Shown piece by piece: positions 7,742 through 13,579 of a DNA stretch of 13,763 nucleotides. The position numbers and the translations under genes were made by a program. The notes under the pieces were generated by a model. The model made no database searches, was not told the DNA's origin, and saw only the letters and a program-made list of their open reading frames with translations. The stretch comes from JAFHCF01 sp048497495 (lineage in GTDB: Bacteria > Pseudomonadota > Alphaproteobacteria > Rhizobiales > Ancalomicrobiaceae), in the NCBI GenBank assembly GCA_048497495.1, contig JAFHCF010000053.1, positions 1 to 13,763 of the forward strand, given 5' to 3'. Numbering within the stretch: the first letter of the stretch is position 1; each line of letters opens with the position of its first letter.

Positions 7742-7795
7742 AAGTTCGCTGTTGCTCCAAAATGGAATATTCAGATTCTAATTAGGATGTGCTTT

Positions 7796-7828
7796 ATGTC
7801 TTACCAATGGCATCGTGGCGATGGATGA
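7796..7828 (+). CDS. Possible 10-codon leader peptide overlapping the nuclease start
   Basis: ATG at 7796 has the best ribosome site in this region (AGGA, 8 nt upstream) and reads MSYQWHRGDG before a TGA at 7826-7828. The stop lies 3 nt past the ATG at 7821 in the nuclease frame, while the nuclease starts themselves have poor ribosome sites. Coupled re-initiation at 7821 would explain this. It could equally be chance. Confidence 0.3.
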   Translation: MSYQWHRGDG

Positions 7829-8840
7829 TCGAGATGCGCCGATGGATCAAGTGCATATTGACGAATTATTTGAGCACGCAAATGCTATAATATCTGCGCT
7901 TCCAGTAACAAGAGATCCGGATTCATTCTATTTTATAGTTGATGTGACATCTCAAGAGAAGCGCTTTTGCTGGCAGTCGGCCTCAGAAGCTCTTTTGAAA
8001 ATTTCCGAGGTTGCGCCGGCAGAAAAGAAGAGCATATTTTTATACTGGGTGAGCAATGTTTACATTGGCTTAGGAGATCTTGAGAGCGCCCTTCAGTTAA
8101 TGCCGCAGACGGTGCTCGGCAGTCGCAATTCGAATGGGGCTGACACTATTTTGAGCCTGAAATTAGCAACCGGAAAACTGATTACGGGGGTCGATATTGC
8201 TACACTATTCGGGCCGAAGTTGACTAACTTCGGAAAGGTGAATATTGCAGAAATAGTCAAATTCTTAGACGCGAAGATCGGTAAATTGCAGGAACATGAT
8301 GGCAGAAACCTAATTTTGGAATGGGCCGATGATGCCTATTTGCATCCGATAGGGGGTATGCCACTGTTTAACGGGCATGCGAGCTATATTATCACCAAAC
8401 ATCCACCCTCCTATAGCTTCAGTTTGTCACCTACTGCCGAGGCCATGTGCTGTGCGATGATGAGGGAGGCCGAAAATACATTCCGCGAAGAACGGGATAT
8501 TCCGAAAATTGGCGAAGGATGGGTGGCGGAGACGATTCTGTACTATACAATTAAAGACGCCTTCCCCGAAGAAATTGTTTTGCAACACGGTCGCCCAAAA
8601 TGGCTCGGTCGCCAACATCTCGACGTTTATTTTCCTGAACGTAAAATTGCTCTAGAATACCAAGGTGAACAACATGATCGTCCCATCGCATTCTTCGGTG
8701 GAGATGAAGCGTATACAATGAATATTGAGAGAGATATCATCAAGGCATGTAAGTGTAATATGAATGGCGTTCGCATTATATACGTTAGGAAGGGATATTC
8801 AATATCTGAGATTATCAATATAATCCGCAATTCGTTTTAG
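7815..8840 (+). CDS. Helical N-terminal / PD-(D/E)XK (Vsr/EDxHD-like) nuclease-domain protein, candidate defence gene
   Basis: A 341-residue protein, A+T-rich compared with its neighbours. The C-terminal 110 residues show a restriction-endonuclease-like core: a conserved Glu in GEGWVAET (239), then QHLDVYFPERKIALEYQGEQH with Asp270, Glu281 and His287, then ERDIIKACKCNMNGVRIIYV (306-324). This order (D-x9-E-x2-G-x2-H, then RDxxK...NG) is typical of Vsr-related and EDxHD nucleases. The first 230 residues are not recognised; part (KKSIFLYWVSNVYIGLGDLESALQL) looks TPR-like, suggesting a sensing or interaction module. GTG 7815 is the longest start, with ATG 7821 and 7842 as alternatives. A lone nuclease in a mobile element's cargo slot suggests anti-phage or anti-plasmid defence. 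This is inference; a homing-type or repair role remains possible. Confidence 0.82.
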   Translation: MAMDDRDAPMDQVHIDELFEHANAIISALPVTRDPDSFYFIVDVTSQEKRFCWQSASEALLKISEVAPAEKKSIFLYWVSNVYIGLGDLESALQLMPQTVLGSRNSNGADTILSLKLATGKLITGVDIATLFGPKLTNFGKVNIAEIVKFLDAKIGKLQEHDGRNLILEWADDAYLHPIGGMPLFNGHASYIITKHPPSYSFSLSPTAEAMCCAMMREAENTFREERDIPKIGEGWVAETILYYTIKDAFPEEIVLQHGRPKWLGRQHLDVYFPERKIALEYQGEQHDRPIAFFGGDEAYTMNIERDIIKACKCNMNGVRIIYVRKGYSISEIINIIRNSF

Positions 8841-8869
8841 TCTATATGTGTATAAATCTGCCTTCGTTT

Positions 8870-8894
8870 AAAAGGTCCACCTTCGGTAGGTGGA
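8870..8894 (-). terminator. Possible terminator of the replication operon
   Basis: On the minus strand, TCCACCT pairs with AGGTGGA (7 bp, 5-nt loop), followed by CC and TTTT. It lies beyond the repA stop and the iteron array and could stop leftward transcription before it runs antisense into the nuclease gene. The T-run is short. Confidence 0.4.
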
Positions 8895-8977
8895 GACTTG
8901 GCGTAGGAGATAACACTAGCACCGCACATTGTGCTTTAGGCGCGGCGCGCGCGCGCCACGCTGCGCCGCTCCACCCT

Positions 8978-8998
8978 GCCACCCCTAAAGGGGGTGGC
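8978..8998. other. Strong GC hairpin beside the iteron-like array
   Basis: GCCACCCC (8978-8985) and GGGGTGGC (8991-8998) form a perfect 8-bp stem with loop TAAAG. No T-run follows on either strand. Its right arm overlaps the first GGTGGCGCA repeat. It may belong to the origin, for example as a priming hairpin. Confidence 0.5.
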
Positions 8999-9058
8999 GC
9001 AGGTGGCGCAGTGGCGCATTGCGTCACTTGCTCCACCTTTGCGCCACCTTGCGCCACC
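8993..9058. repeat. Iteron-like array of GGTGGCGCA repeats, candidate replication origin
   Basis: Three near-contiguous forward copies (8993-9001, 9002-9010, 9011-9018 as GTGGCGCA) are followed by four inverted copies: 9020-9028 and 9029-9037 with one or two mismatches, and 9040-9048 and 9050-9058 perfect TGCGCCACC. Their spacing is about one helical turn. The array starts 4 bp past the repA stop. An alternating GC tract (8945-8956) and the hairpin at 8978-8998 lie next to it, with A+T-rich DNA beyond 8870. Iterons beside a helicase-primase module suggest an origin, as in IncQ plasmids or P4. Origin function is inference. Confidence 0.6.
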
Positions 9059-9061
9059 TCG

Positions 9062-10312
9062 TTAGTGCAAGGTGTCGCATCCCGGTTCGGGCTTGACGTC
9101 GATCGCCGGACGCGGCTTCCTCGACTTGTCCATGATCTCGACGACGACCAATTCGCCAGACTTGAGCATTCTGGAGATCACTGCCTTGATCTTCGCCTTG
9201 TCGGTATCGTCGAACGAATTCAGCCCGAGAGCCCGCCCGACCGCGTGCCCCACCCAGTCGGCCGCCTGCGCGTTCTCGCGATACCCCTTTCCAGCTACTG
9301 CCGCGCGAACCAGTTCGACCGTGTTGTCCGGCAGTCCAGCCGTTGCGCTCGGCGGCGACCAGGGCAACACTACGCCGACCCAGTCCTCGGCGCGATCAGC
9401 GGTGCCGTTGGCGAGCGTGAATGATCCGATCTGCATCCACTTGTCAGCACCGGTGGACGCCAAATTCGCCTTCACGTCGCCGATCCTGACGTACGAACGA
9501 CGCTTCTCGGGATCGACCCCGAATGTCCCTGCCGTGGTGGCGTCCATCACGTTCAGCGCCCGTGCCGACCGGACGGCCGCCGCCATTGCCGATGCACCGC
9601 GCGCGCTATCGATATCGGCGTCGGCGCCGTTGGCCTTCCTGGTATGGTGGACTAGTTCGATGGCGCAGCCGGTACGGTCAGCGATCAGTGCGAAGGTCTT
9701 GACCACGCGGTCGATGGCGCCGTTGTCGTTCTCGGGCACGCCATGCACTTGGACAAAGGGATCGACGATCAGCACGTCGATCTTCCGTTCCATAATCTCG
9801 GCGATCAGCGCATCGACCACGGGCTCCGAGATTGTCGCCGTCTTGTCGACCGTCACAGCAATGCGAATTGGGGTATCGCGACCGGAACCGATAAAGAGGC
9901 GACCCCCAAGGTCGGTCTCAGTAACTTTGTGCGCCTTCATCGCCGCCACGAGGCGCCGCTCGGTCTCTTCGAGGGGATCCTCCCCATTCCAGAGCCAAAC
10001 ACGCAATGGCTCGTGGGGGGCTTCGTGGATCAGGCACCTGCCGGATGCCATTGCGAGCGCGTCGACCGCCACGAGGGACGACTTACCTACCCCACCCGGC
10101 GCGATCGTGGCCGACACGTACTTGCGGCACAGCCGCTGCCCGTAGACCCAATTGCGCGGTGGAATGTAGCGAACCGCGAAAGGGGTCGCCGTGATCTTGA
10201 GTGGAGCAGGAGGAATCTCGCCCTGATTGTCGCGAGGCGCGTTCAGGAAATCCACATGCGCATCGTTTGGCGCGAAGGTAATAGTTTCGGCAACATAATT
10301 ATCAATACTCAT
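9062..10312 (-). CDS. RepA-like hexameric helicase / RecA-fold AAA ATPase
   Basis: A 416-residue ATPase of the RepA/AAA_25 group (RSF1010 RepA-like), expected to unwind DNA at the element's origin. Walker A is APGGVGKSS (71-79), a catalytic acidic residue lies in WLWNGEDP (about 107-113), Walker B is VLIVDPF (180-186), and the ELVHHTRK motif (219-226) and a conserved RGASA (238-242) follow. The C-terminal 90 residues look like a winged-helix region (AKIKAVISRMLKSGELVVVE). The ATG at 10312 is 1 nt after the primase stop (TGATATG), so translation is probably coupled. A longer reading from 10393 would lie inside the primase gene and is unlikely. Last gene of the replication operon, directly before the iteron-like array. 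Confidence 0.88.
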   Translation of the reverse strand: MSIDNYVAETITFAPNDAHVDFLNAPRDNQGEIPPAPLKITATPFAVRYIPPRNWVYGQRLCRKYVSATIAPGGVGKSSLVAVDALAMASGRCLIHEAPHEPLRVWLWNGEDPLEETERRLVAAMKAHKVTETDLGGRLFIGSGRDTPIRIAVTVDKTATISEPVVDALIAEIMERKIDVLIVDPFVQVHGVPENDNGAIDRVVKTFALIADRTGCAIELVHHTRKANGADADIDSARGASAMAAAVRSARALNVMDATTAGTFGVDPEKRRSYVRIGDVKANLASTGADKWMQIGSFTLANGTADRAEDWVGVVLPWSPPSATAGLPDNTVELVRAAVAGKGYRENAQAADWVGHAVGRALGLNSFDDTDKAKIKAVISRMLKSGELVVVEIMDKSRKPRPAIDVKPEPGCDTLH

Positions 10313-10313
10313 A

Positions 10314-11072
10314 TCAGCAATGCCCCATAAGTGCGGAATTGAAATCATCGATACCGATCGGGTATTTAACGAATGCCTCCCGACCGGCCGCACCCCACCT
10401 TGCGGCTACTTTCTTTGCCGCAACTTCACCGGCCGCACCACGGTCGGCGTAAACCGTCAGTGCTTCGATGCCGTCGAGCACCGGGAACCGCTCCACCTCG
10501 CCGGCCGAGCCGCACGCCCACACCGGCCCGCCACCCAGGTTGATGACCGCGAGGGACGTTTCGATGCCCTCGGCGACGCCAATCGCGTAGGTCACATCCT
10601 CGTCTGCGGTCAGGCGGATGACGCACCCGGACGATGGGCCGAGCATCCGCTTGGCCAGCCCGCCGTCGGGCATCTCCGCCTTGCCGGAACCGTCCGTGCG
10701 GAGAAATGTCCGATGAATTCCACGCGGTTCGCCCGTCTTGGCGTCCGAGTAGCGGCACACCATCGCCGGCAAGCGCATTCCCGATCCCGCCGGACATTTC
10801 GGATGGAAGCGGAGAGCATCGGCCCGGATGATGTCAGGCGTCAGTCGGATGACGCGCGATGCGAGGTAGGTCTCGACGATGGTCCCAACCGGAGAGACCG
10901 ATTCATCCCAGATGGCAGCCGCACGGGACATGTTCGCGTCGTCGGCCGGTGCGGGGTGAGGCAGGTCGCCATGCGTCCCGAAGTCAATCGCCGCCATGGC
11001 GGCATGTAGCTCGGATTCGGAGATCAGCCCGCATGGGATAGGGCCGACAGTGTGGGTAGCGATGTGCATCAT
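10314..11072 (-). CDS. Toprim-domain primase subunit (C-terminal half of a split primase)
   Basis: A 252-residue protein with the DUF7146/Toprim_3 layout of phage and plasmid primases. A linker domain (about 60-150, YLASRVIRL, FHPKCPAGSG, GIHRTFLR) is followed by the Toprim core: Glu168 in VAEGIETSLA, then GGPVWACGSAGEVERFPVL, then LTVYADRGAAGE. The usual Toprim DxD is DRG here (210-212), so the second metal-binding Asp is missing; related proteins normally read ADNDAAG. The ATG at 11072 overlaps the upstream stop. ATG 11090 would add MGGGAR, and 11069 would drop one residue. It probably works with the preceding ORF as one primase and feeds the RepA-like helicase. Whether it still synthesises primers is uncertain because of the DRG change. 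Confidence 0.85.
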   Translation of the reverse strand: MMHIATHTVGPIPCGLISESELHAAMAAIDFGTHGDLPHPAPADDANMSRAAAIWDESVSPVGTIVETYLASRVIRLTPDIIRADALRFHPKCPAGSGMRLPAMVCRYSDAKTGEPRGIHRTFLRTDGSGKAEMPDGGLAKRMLGPSSGCVIRLTADEDVTYAIGVAEGIETSLAVINLGGGPVWACGSAGEVERFPVLDGIEALTVYADRGAAGEVAAKKVAARWGAAGREAFVKYPIGIDDFNSALMGHC

Positions 11073-11401
11073 CCGCGCACCCCCACCCATTCCGCAACGG
11101 TACGGGCAGCGTCGACCTGTCCAATGCCGAAGACGTAGGCGGTCAGACCGACGAGATCGCCGCCCGCGTCCCCGGTGGCGAAATCAGCCCAACGACCGGT
11201 ATCGAGATTGATGCGGAACGACCCAAGGTGCCGGTCGGCGCGGGTCGGGTTCAGGGCAACGAACTCCCGGCATTCACGGCGCCCATGAAGATTGAGCCGG
11301 GCGAGGATCGCAGGCGCGTAGGGAATGGCCGCGTCGGCGATGGCATTGAAATTGATATGCGAATTGGCTTGCGCCGGGTGACGAGAACGGGTATTCTGCA
11401 T
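11069..11401 (-). CDS. N-terminal domain of a split phage/plasmid-type primase
   Basis: A 110-residue protein. It matches the domain that usually opens single-chain phage primase-helicases: FVALNPTRADRHLGSFRIN, TGRWADFATGDAGGDLVGL, then a helix ending AARTVAEWVGV. Only one cysteine (Cys44) is present, so there is no CHC2-type zinc finger. In many relatives this domain is fused to the Toprim part; here the stop (TGA 11071-11069) overlaps the Toprim ORF. I chose ATG 11401 (MQNTRSRH), with AGGA 10 nt upstream; a start at 11491 would add 30 residues encoded by a hairpin-bearing leader. It lies 96 bp after alpA, in the same direction. Confidence 0.8.
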   Translation of the reverse strand: MQNTRSRHPAQANSHINFNAIADAAIPYAPAILARLNLHGRRECREFVALNPTRADRHLGSFRINLDTGRWADFATGDAGGDLVGLTAYVFGIGQVDAARTVAEWVGVRG

Positions 11402-11422
11402 ATTGTTGTAGTCCTGGAATTT

Positions 11423-11443
11423 GACGTCTTTCACAGAGACGTC
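11423..11443 (-). promoter_or_regulatory. Leader hairpin between alpA and the primase genes
   Basis: GACGTCT (11423-11429) and AGACGTC (11437-11443) form a perfect 7-bp stem with a 7-nt loop, 22-42 nt upstream of the primase ATG. No T-run follows. It may be an attenuator-like or operator dyad that separates expression of alpA from replication genes. Confidence 0.35.
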
Positions 11444-11497
11444 GTGGAAATTGAGAGCCCTGTCCGTTCGAGCGGATGGGGCTCTTTCCATTCGTGA

Positions 11498-11695
11498 TCA
11501 AGCATTCGCAGTCCAGCCGGACATGGTGCGAGCGGCAAGGTAGGCGTCGATTGCGTCCTGCGGGATACGGCGCAACTTGCCGATCTTCATCGAAGGGATC
11601 TCGCCCTCGCGAAGCATGGCGTAGGCCTTGCCGTGGCTGCATCCGATCTGGGCGCGGAAGTTGATAACGGAGACAAGATTGACAACATCGAGCAT
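11498..11695 (-). CDS. AlpA/excisionase-type MerR-fold DNA-binding protein
   Basis: A 65-residue single-domain protein with the helix-turn-helix-17/AlpA pattern: VVNLVSVINFRAQIGCS, then GKAYAMLREGEIPSMKIGKLRRIPQDAIDAYLAA, where the 'L..GEIP..KIG...RIP..A...YL' wing is diagnostic. Such proteins act as recombination directionality factors or as activators of integrase or replication genes in satellites such as P4. The start is certain: AAGGAGG sits 6 nt before ATG 11695. It heads the leftward replication operon. Dyads in its own promoter region suggest autoregulation. It is the only regulator-like gene in the element. Its choice between Xis and transcription-factor roles cannot be settled from sequence alone. 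Confidence 0.85.
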   Translation of the reverse strand: MLDVVNLVSVINFRAQIGCSHGKAYAMLREGEIPSMKIGKLRRIPQDAIDAYLAARTMSGWTANA

Positions 11696-11722
11696 AATTG
11701 GCCTCCTTCAGGCACTTATCGA

Positions 11723-11738
11723 CACGGAACCTTCCGTG
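11723..11738. promoter_or_regulatory. Dyad operator in the alpA leader
   Basis: CACGGAA-CC-TTCCGTG is a 16-bp sequence with perfect 7-bp arms, lying between the alpA -10 box and its ribosome site. Placement suits a repressor or autoregulatory AlpA site. In RNA it could also fold, but a 2-nt loop makes DNA recognition more likely. Confidence 0.5.
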
Positions 11739-11744
11739 GACTGT

Positions 11745-11773
11745 ATTGTACCATAAAAAATGCTGCACAAATA
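11745..11773 (-). promoter_or_regulatory. Promoter of alpA and the replication operon
   Basis: On the minus strand, a good -10 (TACAAT, 11745-11750) has a weak -35 (TATTTG, 11768-11773) at 17 bp. The weak -35 suggests activation or regulation. The 10-bp palindrome GTTCCGGAAC (11775-11784) lies directly upstream. Confidence 0.5.
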
Positions 11774-11774
11774 C

Positions 11775-11784
11775 GTTCCGGAAC
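11775..11784. promoter_or_regulatory. Perfect 10-bp palindrome upstream of the alpA -35
   Basis: GTTCCGGAAC shares its TTCCG half-site with the dyad at 11723-11738, so one dimeric protein might bind both and loop or block the promoter. Short palindromes also arise by chance. Confidence 0.35.
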
Positions 11785-12099
11785 TACGCGCGGGGCGCCG
11801 TGCCAGAGTGTGTTGTATATATGCAACTATCGTATGGATTCCGGGTCGACGATGAACGCCGGTGGACGACTGAGTCCTACGGTGGGTTTTTGAGGAGCGT
11901 CAAGCGATTGGGGTTCGGCAGTGAACGTCGGTGACCAGAGATCAATAACTTGGGTCTACGTTGCTCGCAAACACTAAATGTAGGGTTAACGATACCTTTC
12001 CCCGTGTCCCGGCAACGGCGGAAGACCGCACTCAAGGCGCACTGACTACCACCGGTCACAAGTACAAATTTGGTGCGCGGGGTGTGTGGAAACCGGGGA
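11785..12099. other. Gene-free stretch between the alpA promoter and the integrase end
   Basis: No convincing coding region: the readings here lack ribosome sites and family features. A near-palindrome, GTTGTATATATGCAAC (11812-11827, one mismatched pair), could be an operator. I find no clear terminator for the integrase gene, so its transcript may run on into alpA. A small RNA cannot be excluded, but nothing in the sequence shows one. Confidence 0.4.
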
Positions 12100-13371
12100 T
12101 CAACGCAGCGCCACGACGTTCGATGCCGCACCACCCGCCACCGCGTCGGCTAGCAGCCGAGCCCAGGCCGACAGTGCCGCCCGGCGTTGGTCGACCATAT
12201 GGGCGCGCTGATATACCCGTGCGACTGTTGAAGATGTCGAAGCAGCAGTATGGTTCAGGCAACGATCAGCAACAGCCGCATCGATGTGCAATATGTCGAC
12301 GCAAGCGGTTGCGAACGCACGCCTGAAATCGTGAAACCGCCAATCCTCCATGGGGTCAGCATCGGGGTTTGTCTCGCACCTCTTCGTTGCTATCGCGTCG
12401 TCTAGAGATGCCTTGAACCGTGAAAACCCAGATATTGGGGTCGATCCCGTCGTCGAAAACACGAACGGACCATCTGGTTTCTTCATGATGGCGTCGCGCA
12501 GGATCGACACGACTTCGGGGGAGAGCGGGATACGGTGCGGTTCGCCATTCTTCGACCGTGACGACGGCAAATTCCAAATTCCAGCGTCCAGGTCCACCTC
12601 GGCGACGCGCATCGCCGCGCTCTCGTCGCGTCGACCGGCAGTCAACATGAGAACCCGCAAAAACGGGGCGAACGGATAGCCGAACCCCTCAGTTGCACGC
12701 CATACCTCAACCAGTTCGTCGACGGACGGAGTGCGCTCACGGCTCGTTTCCTTCGCCGGCTTCATGATGCCGAGCGCAGGGTTTTCGGTGATATATCCGC
12801 GAGAGTGAAGCCACTTCATAAACGGCCGAAGGTACGCCAGCGCCCTGTTTGCAGCGACCGGTGCGGTCATCGCCTTCGCATCAATACGCGCCACCAGCGC
12901 CGCGCGCGTGATCGCTGACGCCTCACCGTCCAGCATGTCGCCGAGCAATGCCTCGATCGATCGCGCGGCCTCTGCTCCTTTACGGAGGGCGTCCAGGCGC
13001 TGCACACGATAGGCCGCGAGCAACTGACGAACCGGAATCCGCGCCCGATCAGCCTCAGCAGCCCGCACCTTGGACGCGCGGACGCCAACGGTAGCGCCGG
13101 CAGATGCAGCCGCTCGAATCTCATCGGCCTTTGCCCGCGCCTCTGAGATCCCGACCGCCGGCCATTCTCCAACGGGCACGCGGACACGGTCGCCAGATGC
13201 GTCGCGGAGCATCACCGACCATCTCGCCCGCACGCGGTCGCCAGAGCCCCCAACGCGGAGCCTCAAGCCCTCGACCGCGCCTTTGCCGTCGTCGGAGATC
13301 TCCCGCCGCACCCCATCGGCACGGACGGCTTTAATCGTTCCTTCCACGCGCGTTGGCGTCAGTGCTGGCAT
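12100..13371 (-). CDS. int: Tyrosine site-specific integrase (P4-type)
   Basis: A 423-residue tyrosine recombinase that should insert and, with a directionality factor, excise the element at tRNA-Lys. The N-terminal part (about 30-90) resembles the DUF4102-type arm-binding region (GLRLRV, RVRVPVGEWPAVGISEARAKA). A SAM-like core-binding domain follows (110-205). The catalytic domain carries Arg247 (TAGRRDE), Lys274 (SKNGEPHRIPLS), His347 and Arg350 (HDFRRAF), His374 (LNHTA) and the nucleophile Tyr387 (VARVYQRA), so the active site is complete. ATG 13371 has GGAG 8 nt upstream. The gene reads away from the right end, and its leader contains the four TGGGTTCCG repeats, so binding there could also repress int. 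Confidence 0.95.
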   Translation of the reverse strand: MPALTPTRVEGTIKAVRADGVRREISDDGKGAVEGLRLRVGGSGDRVRARWSVMLRDASGDRVRVPVGEWPAVGISEARAKADEIRAAASAGATVGVRASKVRAAEADRARIPVRQLLAAYRVQRLDALRKGAEAARSIEALLGDMLDGEASAITRAALVARIDAKAMTAPVAANRALAYLRPFMKWLHSRGYITENPALGIMKPAKETSRERTPSVDELVEVWRATEGFGYPFAPFLRVLMLTAGRRDESAAMRVAEVDLDAGIWNLPSSRSKNGEPHRIPLSPEVVSILRDAIMKKPDGPFVFSTTGSTPISGFSRFKASLDDAIATKRCETNPDADPMEDWRFHDFRRAFATACVDILHIDAAVADRCLNHTAASTSSTVARVYQRAHMVDQRRAALSAWARLLADAVAGGAASNVVALR

Positions 13372-13386
13372 GTCATGTGCTCCGGC

Positions 13387-13428
13387 TGGGTTCGGATTGG
13401 GTTCCGCATGGGTTCCGGCTGGGTTCCG
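13387..13428 (+). repeat. Right arm-type repeats, four copies of TGGGTTCCG at 11-bp period
   Basis: Copies start at 13387 (one mismatch, TGGGTTCGG), 13398, 13409 and 13420, exactly 11 bp apart and all in the same orientation as the two left-end copies. They lie between the int promoter and the int start. Probable integrase arm sites that also allow autoregulation. Confidence 0.7.
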
Positions 13429-13460
13429 CTAGCGGCGCACCGGATTAAACAATGGTGGAC

Positions 13461-13489
13461 ACAATAGGCGTAGCACATGACTTTTTCAA
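13461..13489 (-). promoter_or_regulatory. Promoter of the integrase gene
   Basis: On the minus strand: TTGAAA (13484-13489), 17-bp spacer, TATTGT (13461-13466). The transcript would start near 13453 and carry the four arm-type repeats in its leader. Confidence 0.6.
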
Positions 13490-13507
13490 GGCCATGGAAC
13501 GGCCTAT

Positions 13508-13520
13508 TATCAATAGCTTG
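13508..13520 (+). promoter_or_regulatory. Candidate IHF site, right arm
   Basis: Perfect match to WATCAANNNNTTR (TATCAA-TAGC-TTG), 60 bp inside the right att repeat and between it and the arm-type repeats, mirroring the left end. Confidence 0.5.
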
Positions 13521-13579
13521 TCTGTCAGAAATCGACGTCGGTGAACCCAGGTGCATAATCGTGGACTCTTGGCGTCCGC

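Noticed and set aside
8993..9058. CRISPR-like array
   Set aside because: Repeat units are about 9 bp with no spacers and change orientation midway; there are no cas genes. Iterons fit better.
8846..9424. Plus-strand frame through the iteron array into repA
   Set aside because: Antisense to the 3' end of repA and built on the repeats; no ribosome site or family resemblance.
11877..12134. Minus-strand 85-residue frame between integrase and alpA
   Set aside because: Starts inside the integrase gene, has no ribosome site, and the composition is not protein-like.
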